From Paraniabella hibiscisoli (GTDB taxonomy: Bacteria; Bacteroidota; Bacteroidia; Chitinophagales; Chitinophagaceae), in the NCBI RefSeq assembly GCF_022512515.1, contig NZ_JAKWBK010000001.1, forward strand, positions 4,562,353-4,626,352: DNA of 64,000 bases. Reading direction: 5' to 3'. Both the position numbers and the translations under genes were made by a program. Position 1 is the stretch's first letter; each line of letters begins with the position of its first letter. Of the stretch, positions 40,555 to 50,824 are shown piece by piece. The notes beneath the pieces are model-generated. The model did not search any database, was not told the origin of the DNA, and worked only from the letters and a program-made list of their open reading frames with translations.

Positions 40555-41109
40555 ATGATAAGAAAATTGATGATCCTAAGTGCCGTATTATTTTATAGCA
40601 GCGTTGCATTTTCACAGGAGGTGAAAAAAGACGCCGATGTGGCCAAAACCAAAATGGATGTCTTTGTGTCAAGAACAGGTGCTATAACTAAGTTTATAGA
40701 CACCAAATTGACCGGCATTAAAACTTCATATGAGGTTGCTGAAACAAGGGTTCGAAAGATATCTAACGGCTCCTTATCAGCATATTTTTATCAGATCGAA
40801 AAGGAGGGGAAATATGGTGACAACACCGCCTCTATCGAGTATACCGATCTAATCGAGGTTATAAAGGCATTAAAGTCACTCAAGTCTGAAGTGGAAAAAG
40901 ATATTGCATCGAAACCCGACTACCTGGAGAATAAGTTTATTACCGTAGATGGTTTTCAGGTTGGTTATTATGTAAGCGGTGAAAAAGCAACCTGGTATAT
41001 TAAACTAGAAAAATACGGATCGGATAATACCATTTTTATAAAGGATGGGGAAGATATTGAAGCACCTTTTAATGAAGCCAGAAGTAAAATCGAAGAACTA
41101 AAAAAGTGA
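40555..41109 (+). CDS. Hypothetical secreted protein
   Basis: 184 residues with a signal peptide (MIRKLMILSAVLFYSSVAFSQ). The mature part is a small alpha/beta domain (ITKFIDTKLTGIKTSYEVAETRVRKI ... FQVGYYVSGEKATWYIKLEKYG) with no recognised motif. Monocistronic. Confidence 0.65.
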   Translation: MIRKLMILSAVLFYSSVAFSQEVKKDADVAKTKMDVFVSRTGAITKFIDTKLTGIKTSYEVAETRVRKISNGSLSAYFYQIEKEGKYGDNTASIEYTDLIEVIKALKSLKSEVEKDIASKPDYLENKFITVDGFQVGYYVSGEKATWYIKLEKYGSDNTIFIKDGEDIEAPFNEARSKIEELKK

Positions 41110-41226
41110 TAAAAGTTCAGAGAAGTATTGTACATGGTGTTCAATTATAAATATTTAAAATAGCATATATGTTATTGTGTATAAAAAACGTATATTTTTA
41201 CAGCTACCATAACTTTAGAATTCAGA

Positions 41227-41652
41227 ATGTCTTTTAATATACTAACACCCAGGGCTGCCTTAAATAAAGCGTTTTTAAAAGTAAAACCAACCCGTCAGGA
41301 AATAGATACTCGCGGCAGCAACTTTACTGCAAGGCCAGGAAGCAGGAGGGGAGCAATCACCCCATACCAATGATCGGCACCGGTCAAAGCTGCGCCTGCT
41401 GAGCCGTAAGGACAGGGCGGATCCATACCGGGTGTTCCGCCGGTTTTTAAATACCAATCTGCCGCCCGTTGGAAGCAGGACCTGAACCGTACCCTGGGCT
41501 ATGCTTTGAGCCGCGCTGCTGTAGATGATACGATGAATCTGCTGCCCGTTTATTGGAAGGTGACATGCCTGGTTGAGGCAGCCTGTGTAGTGCATTTGAG
41601 GGCGCAGGCTGTTGCAAAGCCAGCGGTGGAAGTGGCTTTGCAGAGTGCGTAG
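41227..41652 (+). pseudogene. Degenerate coding region; first 27 residues resemble the N-terminus of type IIG/Eco57I-like methyltransferases
   Basis: From ATG 41227 the frame reads MSFNILTPRAALNKAFLKVK followed by PTRQEID, closely like the start of Eco57I-type restriction-methylase proteins. It then leaves that family. After frame changes it is open through LRLLSRKDRADPYRVFRRF, QSAARWKQDLNRTLGYALSR and VYWKVTCLVEAACVVHL to a stop at 41650-41652. It may be a fusion scar where a restriction gene was deleted. The second part is not recognised, and the first is short, so this is tentative. Confidence 0.4.
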
Positions 41653-42882
41653 CAAATTCATTTATCCCACCATTGACTAAGAGTGCGTATTTATGTTGGG
41701 ATGTAAAATCTATTTAAAGTTGTTTTACTCACCTGGTTTCTTAAGTTTACCAATAGGTGTAATAAGTACCGGAGAACGTATATTATATAAATAGTTGAGT
41801 TGTAAAAACGGGCATAAAAGAGCAATGAATTTTCCCCACCTTTTTCTTGATAGAAAGGTGGAGCCAAAAATCAAGCCCGCCCGGACGACCGGTCGGACGG
41901 GGCTTTGAAAAAATTTGCTAAAAACAAACTCACAAGCCTAAACCCGCCATCCCGAAGGTTCGGGACGCCCCGTAGATGCGAGATAATTACTGCAATACTA
42001 CGGGCTCGGATCCCGATAGCTATCGGGAGCGGCTTCTTAACGGCTTCCATCGTTTGTTTTCTTAACGCAATTTTTTCAAGGCCGCTTGGCATGCGTTGAC
42101 GGCATCTTCGTAACTAAGTATTTTAAAACTCCGCATTAAATAACAGCAAATGATGGATTAGCATAGATATTTATAGATCAGCATCCGCCCTGGCACGGTA
42201 GGTACAGAGGGGCGGACACACCACTATATTCATAGTTGATACCCGCCCGTACCGAACGGCATGTTCGGGCGGGGCAGCACTTACCGGTCCCGAATGCTTT
42301 CGGGATAAGTGCCGCCGGGGGCTTTTGTGTTCCTTTTGCCTGCCCGGATGAAGTCCCCGCCAGAATGAATCTTTCGGGCTGGCGTTCGGACGGGACCAAA
42401 CCTGCCTGTCGGCAGACAGGCAAAAAGGGACGAAAGAAAATTAAAGCACTTATAAATATTTTCGACCCCGGCATTATTACTAACATCATGTATTCCTCTA
42501 AATGGTGTTATGTACGAGTGAACTTTCTTAAAATGATTATGTATGCAAAGCAAGCTTTTATCTGATCTATACAACGTTAACATATGAAAACTGCACACAG
42601 GTCTAACGCTTGAGATTGGAGATCGTTATAGGCTAGTCAGAGAAAAACTCCTGCTAACCTATGCCCGGAACACACCTGGCATTTTTGGGTTGCAGAATTT
42701 AGAGATAAGAGAGCTACGCCGTAGTTTTCGGGCTGCCAACATAAAAATATTTTGATACAAATCTGCCTGAAAATGAAATACACAATTTCCCAAATCATAT
42801 TATATTTACATACTGCAATTGAACCTGGGAAAAAAGCTAACCCTGCAACTGCATATTTTATCAACCAATATAGTAACGCATT
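41653..42882. repeat. 1.2-kb non-coding region with palindromic repeats
   Basis: No credible gene. Multiple CCCGA/TCGGG hairpins: TCCCGATAGCTATCGGGA (around 42012, perfect), ATCCCGAAGGTTCGGGA (around 41950), GTCCCGAATGCTTTCGGGAT (around 42287), and CCTGCCTGTCGGCAGACAGG (around 42402). These and the surrounding text (such as 'GTGGAGCCAAAAATCAAGCCCGCCCG') look like high-copy intergenic repeats of Bacteroidota. Function unknown. Confidence 0.55.
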
Positions 42883-44344
42883 ATGACAGAAGGATCGGCT
42901 GCAGAGCATGTAGAAGAGCGGGCGCTGGGCACATTAACAACAGAAGCTTTTTTGACCCTGGCCCAACAAGCGGCTACCCAGGCAGGACTTACCATTGGCT
43001 TTACCAACTACATCGGTTTTACCGCATATACCAATAACGGGGCTTTCTCCTGGAATGCAGAACTGGCGGTAACGGTGGCCAATAACCTGGCACAGATCAG
43101 CAGCCGCACCACAGGTTATAATTTGAAAGAACCGGGTAAGAACCAGGAGCTGGTGGCATCTGTATTAGCGAAAATAGATGAGCTGGAGGGCGCTGCTGCC
43201 CATGAGGTGCCAACCGCTGCCGGTGACCCCCAACATAAGCCCGGAGAAGAATTGCCGGAGGCAGCATCAGCGGAAAAAACAGAGGAAACCAAAAACTTTC
43301 TTTCTTTTTTGTGCCGGTGCGCGGCTATTTTATTACCCCTATCCTCATCTATTTAAACATACTGATGTTTATGGCGATGGTGGTAAACGGCGTGCATGTT
43401 CTTAACCCCGACGGGGAGGCACTGGTACGCTGGGGAGCGAACTTTAAGTCCGCTACGCTTGATGGGCAGTGGTGGCGATTGCTGACGAACTGTTTTATAC
43501 ATATTGGTATTTTACACCTGTTGCTGAATATGTATGCACTGATGTATATTGGCTCCCTGCTGGAGCCCTACCTGGGAAAATCGAGGTTTTTGGCAGCCTA
43601 CCTGTTAACGGGCATTGCGGCCAGTATTACCAGCCTTTGGTGGCACGATCTTACCATTAGTGCTGGCGCTTCGGGGGCAATATTCGGCATGTACGGTGTG
43701 TTTCTGGCCATGCTTACCACCGATCTTATTGAAAAAGAAGCAAGAAAGTCTTTACTAACGAGCATCGGTATTTTCGTTGGCTATAATCTTTTGTATGGCC
43801 TTAAAGGAGGTATTGACAATGCAGCCCATATTGGCGGACTGGTAAGCGGTTTTATTGCAGGCTACATATTGTTACCTGGCCTGAGAAATACAGAGGAGCC
43901 GGATTTAAAATGGAAAGCGATAGGCTTGCTGAGTCTGGTAATATTGGCATCTTCCTTTATCGTATATAAAAACCTGGATAATGACCTGGTGATTTATGAA
44001 AAAGGAATTCAAGAATTTACAGATACAGAAACTTTTGCTTTGTCTGTGTTCAAATTACCAGAGGATACACCCAAGAAAGAGAAACTTTTTGTGCTGAGAG
44101 ATGAGGGCCTTAACTACTGGAACCAAAATTTAGCATTGGTAAAAAGCTTTGACAAGCTCAAGCTACCGCCGCCTGCAGTAAAAGAAACGGACTGCTGAAA
44201 CAGTATTGTGAGCTGAGAATACAAAGCTACGAGCTCATGTACCGGGCTATTGCCGAAGAATCCACCCATTTTGATGAAGAAATTGAAGCGGTTAATAAAA
44301 AGATTGAAGCCGTTATTGAAAAGCTGGGGAGGATTCTTAGATGA
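42883..44344 (+). CDS. Rhomboid-family intramembrane serine protease (frameshifted)
   Basis: An N-terminal cytoplasmic domain of about 140 residues (MTEGSAAEHVEERALGTLTT) precedes a six-helix rhomboid core. Catalytic elements: HLLLNMYALMYIG (Asn and oxyanion helix), GASGAIFGMYGVF (Ser in GxSG) and NAAHIGGLVSGFI (His), giving the Ser-His dyad. Two homopolymer breaks (near 43305 and 44180) are each repaired by one base, adding a C-terminal helical tail (LLKQYCELRIQSYELMYRAI ... EKLGRILR). About 487 residues. It cleaves membrane proteins; substrate unknown. The tandem repeat array begins at its stop codon. Confidence 0.88.
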
Positions 44345-45188
44345 CAGGTGTTGGTTGACAGAGGAGAGGAGGAGCAAGATACGAGATAATTGATGCTGGA
44401 TGACGGCAGAAGTCGCGTGCCAGATATTGATTCATTGCTTTTCCCTACTAGCTATTTGCTATACCCCACTAGTTATTATTGCCTACTCACTATTGACCAT
44501 TCACATCAGATGACAGGTGTTAGTTGACAGAGGATAGTAGGAGCAAGATACGAGATAATTGATGCTGGATGACGGCAGGAGCCGCATGCCAGATATTGAT
44601 TCATTGCTTTTCCCTACTAGCTATTTGCTATACCCCACTAGTTATTATTGCCTACTCACTATTGACCATTCACATAAGATGACAGGTGTTAGTTGACAGA
44701 GGATAGGAAGAAGCCAGATACGAGATAATTGATACTGGATATTGACGGGAGCCAGATGTCAGATACCAGTTCATTGCTTTTCCCTACTAGCTATTTGCTA
44801 TACCCCACTAGTTATTATTGCCTACTTACCATTGACCATTCACATCAGATGACACGTGTTAGTTGACAGAGGATAGGAAGAAGCCAGATACGAGATACTT
44901 GATACTGGATATTGACGGGAGCCAGATGTCAGATACCAGTTCATTGCTTTTCCCTACTAGCTATTTGCTATACCCCACTAGTTATTATTGCCTACTTACC
45001 ATTGACCATTCACATCAGATGACACGTGTTAGTTGACAGAGGATAGGAAGAAGCCAGATACGAGATACTTGATGCTGAATATTGACGGGAGCCAGATGTC
45101 AGATACCAGTTCATTGTTTTTCCCTACTAGCTACTTACCATACCCTACTAGCTATTTGCCTCCCTACTCACTATTCCCCATTCCCTTT
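44341..45188. repeat. Tandem array, five copies of a 169-170-bp unit
   Basis: Units begin with ATGACA(G/C)GTGTT at about 44341, 44510, 44679, 44849 and 45019. Each contains CTACTAGCTATTTGCTATAC and CTATTGACCATTCACAT (or close variants). Neighbouring units differ at few positions; copies 3, 4 and 5 share variants (AAGCCAGATACGAGATA, ATTGACGGGAGCCAGATG) not in copies 1 and 2, showing stepwise duplication. No long open frame continues through the units. Not a CRISPR: units are long and there are no unique spacers. Confidence 0.9.
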
Positions 45189-45264
45189 TTTGGGCCGCCG
45201 CTCAATTATTACCAATAGTTCGATTTAAGTAGTAATTTTGGCAACTTTTAGAAGAGATTGAATC

Positions 45265-47366
45265 ATGAAGTTATACCCCGAATCGGCGGCGTTACAGTTA
45301 GAGTTTGAAAAGGTTAAAGAACTTTTGGTGGCGCATTGCCAAAGCAATTTTGCGCAGGAAAAGGCTAGCCAGCTGCGCATTCATACCCATAAAAAATTTG
45401 TTGACGGAGAACTGCGGCAGTCGCACGAGTTTAAGCAGTTGCTGATCAACGGCATTTATTTTCCGAACGATTATATTTTGAACCTGGCGAAGGAGTTAAA
45501 GCTTTTATCTATTTCGGGCGCTGTTTTACAGGGAGAAGACCTGATACAGATACGTAAGCTGGCGGAAAGCATTGAAAAAATATTTCGCTGGTTTAATGAT
45601 GAAAGAAAGAGCGCCTACTCTGGTTTATACGAAATAGTAAAGCATACCTACTACGAAAAAGCTATTATTGAGCTGATAGATGAGATCATTGACGACCAGG
45701 GAAATGTAAAAGATTCGGCATCGGAAGAGCTGAAAGATATCCGCCTGAGCCTGTACCGCAAAAGAACGGAGCTGAGAAGGATCTTTGACCGTATTATTTC
45801 TAAATTGAATAAGCAGGGATACCTGGCCGACATTGAAGAAAGCTTTATGAATGGCCGCAGGGTATTGGCGGTTTTTGCTGAACATAAGCGTACGGTAAAA
45901 GGTGTTTTGCATGGCGAAAGCGATAGCCGGAGAACGGCTTTTATTGAGCCAGAAGATACCATGCACCTCAACAACGATATCAGCGACCTGGAAAACCAGG
46001 AGCGTAAGGAAGTCTACAGGATATTAAGGCAGCTTACTTCCAGGCTTTCGAAATTTGCCGATCTGCTGAACGTGTATCATACCGTTGTTGGAGAATATGA
46101 TTTTGCGCGGGCCAAAGCTAAATTTGCGGTTGATGTAAATGGAGAATTTCCTATTGTACACGATAAAGCGTTTGTACACCTGGTAAATGCTTACCACCCG
46201 CTTTTATATTTATATAATAAAAGAGCCAGTAAACCTACTATACCGGTTTCCATAAGCCTGGATGAAACGAAACGGATACTGGTAATAAGCGGCCCCAATG
46301 CGGTGGTAAAACGGTAACCATGAAAACCATTGGCTTGCTGCAGATGATGTTACAAAGTGGTTTGCTGGTACCCGTACACCCCTCCAGCGAGTTTGGTATT
46401 TTCAAGCAGCTGATGATTCATATAGGGGACACGCAAAGCCTGGAGTTTGAGCTCAGTACTTATAGCAGCCATTTGATACACATGAAGCATTTTATGGAAA
46501 ATGCTAATGGTAAAACCCTGTTTTTTATTGATGAGCTGGGTAGCGGTAGCGATCCCAACCTGGGTGGCGCTTTTGCTGAGGTGATCTTGCTGGAGCTATT
46601 GCGCAAACATTCGTATGGTGTAGTAACCACGCACTACCTGAACCTGAAAGTGATGGCGGGGAAAACAGCGGGTATTGTGAACGGCGCCATGGCATTTGAC
46701 GAAAAGAAATTGCAACCGCAGTACCAGCTTATTGTGGGCAAGCCGGGCAGCTCTTATACTTTCTCCATTGCCGAAAGGATAGGATTAGAAAAAAGGCTGA
46801 TTGAAAAAGCCAGGGGCCTGGTGGAGGAAGACCAATACCGGCTGGATAAGCTATTGAACCGTACCGAGCAGGATCTGCGGGATATTGCCAAAAAGGATAA
46901 GGAACTGGAGCGCCTGATTAAAGAAAATGAGCGCCTGCAAAAAGAGATGCAGCAGGTGATGGATAAAGAGCGCCATAAACAGCAGGTGGCCGTATTGCGT
47001 GAGCAGAACAAGATAAGTGAAGACCGTATTACCTACCTGAAGGATATGGAACGCAAGCTGAAACAGATTACCATTGAGTGGAAGAAAGAAGAAGATAAGC
47101 CCAAGCTGATCAAACAGATGGCTGCATTATTATTTAACCGGCCCGAAAGTAAAAAGGCCAGCAAAATGCAGAAAAAACTGGAAAACAAATACAGTGAAGT
47201 GGGCGGTGATATAAAAGTAGGGGATAAGGTGAAAATGAAGCGCAATCACCAGGTGGGAGAAGTGTTAGAAATTAAGAGTAAACGGGCTGTGGTAAAAATA
47301 GGTTTACTGCCCATGCAGGTGGAGTTGAGCGATTTAATAGTGGTTAAAGAAAATACACCGGCGTAG
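45265..47366 (+). CDS. MutS2-like ATPase without Smr domain (frameshifted in Walker A)
   Basis: About 701 residues. N-terminal MutS-type core and clamp (SAALQLEFEKVKELLVAHCQ, ILRQLTSRLSKFADLLNVY), then the Walker A motif: the sequence reads GPNA then shifts where GPNAGGKTVTMKT is expected, and adding one G to the run near 46301 restores it exactly. Walker B/D-loop are FFIDELGSGSDPNLGGAFAEV and VVTTHYLNLK. A long coiled coil and a small KOW-like domain (VGDKVKMKRNHQVGEVLEI) end the protein. The C-terminal Smr nuclease domain of typical MutS2 is absent. Likely roles are anti-recombination or ribosome rescue; which applies is unknown. Confidence 0.88.
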
Positions 47367-47399
47367 ATAGTATAAAAAAACATCAGATCTAATTGATAT

Positions 47400-48215
47400 A
47401 TGCGTTTAATTGCATTGGCAATACTGGTATGCCTGACGGCATGCGCTGCTAAACTGGGAAAAAACATCATTGAAAAACGGGCTCCGCTACCGGCGCATGA
47501 TTTTGTGCTGGTATTGCGCCAAAGCGATGATTTTATTAACGATGGCGTTAAAATAGGAAGTATCCGTTCGGTAGATAATGGCTTTTCGGCTAACTGCAGC
47601 TATAACGAGGTAATAGGCGATTTAAAGAATATGGCCAGAACACATGGGGCTAATGTGATTAAGATCACCCGCCGGCTGGCGCCTGATAAATGGAGCAGCT
47701 GTGAAAGAATTTATGCAGATATTTATAAGGTGGATGATTACCGGAAGCATGAGATAGAAATAGAATGGGATGCTCAGCGACGCCTTACCTGGGCAGACTT
47801 TAAGGCAAAGGTTCCTGAGTCGCCTTCAAAGTTCCAGGTTGCCGCTATTACAGCCTGCGAGATAGTAGTTGAGAGTAATGTATTGACCTTATTTTCCAAA
47901 CCCCGTTTTTTTGCCACCAATAAATTTAGTTGTTATGCCAGTTGGGTAAAGCCGGGCCAGCAAACTGATAGTTTACTGCAGCATGAGCAATGCCATTTTG
48001 ATATAGCAGAAGTTTACCGAAGAAAGCTTCAAAGGCAGTTGGATGCAACAACGGTAACTGCTGCCGATGCACCCAAAATGATGAAGGAAATGACCCGGCA
48101 GATTGGAAAAGCATACCAGCAAGAGCAGGCGGTGTATGATGAGGAAACAGCGCATGGTTTAAACAGGGTGAAGCAAAAGGAGTGGGAGGCAAAGATCGCT
48201 GCCTTACTGAATTGA
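47400..48215 (+). CDS. DUF922-type zinc-peptidase-like lipoprotein
   Basis: 271 residues with lipobox (ILVCLTAC). The C-terminal half carries RLTWADFKAKVPESP and the metal-site motif HEQCHFDIAEVYRRKL (H-E-x2-H), both of the DUF922 family. The N-terminal half has GVKIGSIRSVDNGFSANCSYNEVIGDLKNMARTHGANVIKIT, a fold seen in Bacteroidota lipoproteins. Possible envelope metallopeptidase. Confidence 0.75.
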   Translation: MRLIALAILVCLTACAAKLGKNIIEKRAPLPAHDFVLVLRQSDDFINDGVKIGSIRSVDNGFSANCSYNEVIGDLKNMARTHGANVIKITRRLAPDKWSSCERIYADIYKVDDYRKHEIEIEWDAQRRLTWADFKAKVPESPSKFQVAAITACEIVVESNVLTLFSKPRFFATNKFSCYASWVKPGQQTDSLLQHEQCHFDIAEVYRRKLQRQLDATTVTAADAPKMMKEMTRQIGKAYQQEQAVYDEETAHGLNRVKQKEWEAKIAALLN

Positions 48216-48249
48216 TATTGAGCGTATATTTATTGAAAGAAATGTAAGC

Positions 48250-48666
48250 ATGAGTGAACTGAACCCAACATCGCGCCGGAAATTTATAAAGAATGCCACG
48301 GTTATTGCCGCGGCGCCAAGCCTCTTAAATATGGAACCATTAAAGAAATCAACTATCGTACATCATGTGTTCTTTTGGTTAAAAGAGCCTGGAGAAGCGA
48401 ATGTAAAGGAGCTGACAAAGGGTTTACAAGCCTTAAAAGCCATACCCCAGATCAAAAAATTGCTGGTAGGGGTTCCCGCATCAACTGAAAAGCGCGATGT
48501 GGTAGATAACAGCTTTCATGTGTCTGAGCTGATGTATTTTGATAATGTAAAAGACCAGGACGACTACCAGGTGCATCCCCTGCACAAAGCATTTGTAGAC
48601 CAGTACAGCCATCTTTGGGAAAGGGTAGTGGTGTATGATATGATTGCAGAAGGCATTTCCTTATAA
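48250..48666 (+). CDS. Dabb (stress-responsive A/B barrel) protein with Tat signal
   Basis: 138 residues. SRRKFIKNATVIAAAPSLL is a twin-arginine signal. The rest (KSTIVHHVFFWLKEPG, LKAIPQIKKLLVGVP, DNSFHVSELMYFDNVKDQDDYQVHPLHKAFV) is the dimeric alpha-beta barrel Dabb domain. Substrate unknown. Confidence 0.88.
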   Translation: MSELNPTSRRKFIKNATVIAAAPSLLNMEPLKKSTIVHHVFFWLKEPGEANVKELTKGLQALKAIPQIKKLLVGVPASTEKRDVVDNSFHVSELMYFDNVKDQDDYQVHPLHKAFVDQYSHLWERVVVYDMIAEGISL

Positions 48667-49116
48667 CAGCGCTTTTATATAGCTGATCATCCGGTATTAA
48701 TCGCTCCGGCCGGCGCTGATTTGTACGGTACCTGAGCGCTACTAAACTGGATAGATGATCTTGATTGTACCCGCATAGCTATTTGTAAACAGGAATACTG
48801 TAATCGCCCAGCTATCTGATGCCCACCACTAACGGGAGCTGCTTGTGGTATTTAGCCTCCAGCAGAAAGACTTATATAGTTCACCTTTTAAAAGCGCTGC
48901 TTTTGTGCGATAGCAAAAACACGCGAAGGATAGGAGCGGAAAGCCCGCAACGAAGCGCAGCGTAGTGAGGACTTGCAGCGAATAGCCTGACCCCGGTTAG
49001 AAAAACAAGGCGAGGGTAGGAGCCGTAGTTTTTTCTTAGCGGGGACGCGCCGAAATAAGTTTATACCATAAAAAGTAATGCTGATTAATGCCAGTAAAGG
49101 AACAGCGCCGGTAGGT
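48667..49116. repeat. Intergenic region with G+C-rich dispersed repeat
   Basis: 450 bp without a gene. From about 48900 to 49030 it holds a G+C-rich element (GGATAGGAGCGGAAAGCCCG, then GAGGACTTGCAGCGAATAGC) whose complement is homologous to 53550-53630 and, more loosely, to 62980-63065. Confidence 0.6.
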
Positions 49117-50036
49117 TTAGGTCCACTCCGGAAATTGAGAAGTATTCAGATCTAAAGCTGCAATTGCTTTCATTTCAGCTGGACTCAGCTTAAAGTCGAA
49201 AATGTTTAGGTTCTCCACCATATGTGCTTTTTGAACCGTTCGGGGTATGGCTACTACGCCACGTTGGTAATGCCACCTCAAACTTACCTGGGCATTGGTT
49301 TTGTTGTGTTTTTTTCCAATATCAGCCAAGGTTTGATTGGTAAAAAGTCCGTTTCTACCCTCGGCAAATGGGGCCCAGGCTTCCATTTGTACACCATTTT
49401 TCTTCAAATCATTATAGGAATCCATCTCGTGAAAGAAAGCATGCGTTTCAATTTGGTTGACGGCGGGTTTGATTTTAGCCACCGACATTAAGTCTTTATA
49501 TTGCGCCGGGGTAAAATTGCTGATGCCGATGGCTTTTATTTTACCTTCTTTGTACAACTCTTCCATCATTTTCCATGAGCCTTTAAAATCGCCTCTTGGC
49601 CGGTGAATCAGGTATAGATCCAAATAACCGGTGCCGAGTTTTTTAAAGAGGTTTCAAAAGCCATTTTGCTCTTTTCGTACCCGGAGTCATCTACCCAAAC
49701 TTTTGAAGTGATAAATAGGTCTTCTCTTTTGATGCCGCTTTGTTGAATGCCTGCCCCAACAAATGCTTCGTTTCCATACCTGGTGGCCGTATCGAAAAGG
49801 CGATACCCCACAGCAATAGCGTCAGCCACAGAACGCTGACAGATATCACCTTTTAGTGAATAGGTTCCAAAGCCCAGCATGGGCATTAACAAGCCGTTAT
49901 TGAGTTTGACTGTTGGAACGGCACTTTTGTTTTTTATAGCATGGGCAGCACTATAGGCACGATTGCCCAAGGCCGGTAAAAAGATGGCAGAAGCTGCCAA
50001 TACCGCAGTTTTTTGTAAAAAGTCGCGGCGTTTCAT
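49117..50036 (-). CDS. Aldo/keto reductase with Tat signal (frameshifted)
   Basis: Start at ATG 50036 gives MKRRDFLQKTAVLAASAIFL, a twin-arginine signal; an ATG nine codons upstream is in frame but precedes it. The reductase domain shows MLGFGTYSLKG, FDTATRYGNEAFVG (Asp, Tyr of the tetrad), KVWVDDSGYEKS (Lys) and, after a break near 49650 repaired by one A, LDLYLIHRP (His), IKAIGISNF and the NADPH-binding IPRTVQ. About 306 residues. An exported aldo/keto reductase needs folded export with cofactor, which fits the Tat route. Confidence 0.88.
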
Positions 50037-50221
50037 TGGGTTGGGTTGATTCCTGGTATCCATAATATTTTTATCAATCCGGTTTTTATTTTCACTGGCT
50101 GGTTAAAACTCAAAGTGCTGCAGCAAGCTACTCCCGGGGGCTGCGATAATCGTTTTTATTGCCGGTGTGTAAGAGGGTTATGTAATAATTTTATTGAGAT
50201 ATTGCTCTAAAATAACAGCAA

Positions 50222-50521
50222 TTATTCTCTTAATCTATTTTTTAAGTTCATTCTTGCATGCAGCACTCTTAGAATCTCTACTTCTTTGGGCTTCTGCAGT
50301 CTATAGAAAACGATATGCTTACCTACTTTAAACCCAAATATTTCTTTTGACAGCGCTGCATAGCTTTTACCCAACGCAGGGTTTTCAGCAATTTCCTCAA
50401 AGGCAGCAATAATTAACTCATAATACTTATCCGCCTGGTTTTCTGACCACACTTCATAAGTATAATCCCAAATCCGGGTAAGGTCTTCAACTGCTTTATT
50501 CGTTAATACATATTTAGCCAT
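50222..50521 (-). CDS. parE: ParE/RelE-family toxin
   Basis: 99 residues. Matches the ParE toxin fold: AKYVLTNKAVEDLTRIWDYTYEVWSENQADKYYELIIAAFEEIAENPALGKSY, then GFKVGKHIVFYRLQKPKEVEILRVLHARMNLKNRL. ParE poisons DNA gyrase in characterised members. It overlaps the antitoxin gene by 8 bp and is translated with it. Confidence 0.92.
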   Translation of the reverse strand: MAKYVLTNKAVEDLTRIWDYTYEVWSENQADKYYELIIAAFEEIAENPALGKSYAALSKEIFGFKVGKHIVFYRLQKPKEVEILRVLHARMNLKNRLRE

Positions 50522-50765
50522 CTTTTCTCTTTGCCAATTTTAATTGGGCTAAATGTTTTTTAGCATCAAAATTTTTAGCAACGCCGCTATTAATGCCTTC
50601 TTCAATGGCATTTTTAAGCGCCTGCACTTTATTTTCTTCCTCTTCCAGCAATCGCAGGCCTGCCCTTATTACCTCACTGGCATTGCTATACCTCCCTGCG
50701 GCAATGCTATGCTCTACGAAATCTTCAAAGTAATCGCCCAATGATACAGAGGTATTGCGTCCCAT
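50514..50765 (-). CDS. parD: ParD-family antitoxin
   Basis: 83 residues from ATG 50765 (MGRNTSVSLGDYFEDFVEHSIAAGRYSNASEVIRAGLRLLEEEE). A ribbon-helix-helix N-terminus followed by a toxin-binding tail. A start 18 codons upstream is also open but would run through the operator palindrome, so it was rejected. First gene of the parDE operon. Confidence 0.92.
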   Translation of the reverse strand: MGRNTSVSLGDYFEDFVEHSIAAGRYSNASEVIRAGLRLLEEEENKVQALKNAIEEGINSGVAKNFDAKKHLAQLKLAKRKDG

Positions 50766-50783
50766 AACGTTTCTTTTTGACGT

Positions 50784-50808
50784 AAAGTTACCAAATTTTG
50801 GTAACTTT
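50784..50808 (-). promoter_or_regulatory. Operator palindrome of parDE
   Basis: Perfect 25-bp palindrome around one central base, AAAGTTACCAAA-T-TTTGGTAACTTT, ending 19 bp upstream of the parD start codon. ParD proteins bind such sites through their RHH domain and repress their own operon; that role here is inference from position. Confidence 0.8.
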
Positions 50809-50824
50809 TTCAAATACACACTTA

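Noticed and set aside
41275..41661. 128-codon open frame on the minus strand
   Set aside because: The plus strand has better coding character here, and the minus product is rich in Ser, Arg, Cys and Gln with no domain pattern.
42178..42598. Short open frames on both strands around the CCCGA/TCGGG hairpins
   Set aside because: The region is made of known-type intergenic palindromic repeats, and the frames carry no protein signature.
44341..45188. CRISPR array
   Set aside because: Repeat units are about 170 bp with no unique spacers between short repeats and no cas genes; it is a plain tandem repeat.
46290..46330. Programmed frameshift in mutS2
   Set aside because: There is no slippery heptamer in phase; a single missing G in the Walker A codons explains the break, as in many other genes here.
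49608..50036. Two separate reductase genes
   Set aside because: The two parts make one complete aldo/keto reductase when one A is restored; no separate start or ribosome-binding site stands before the second part.
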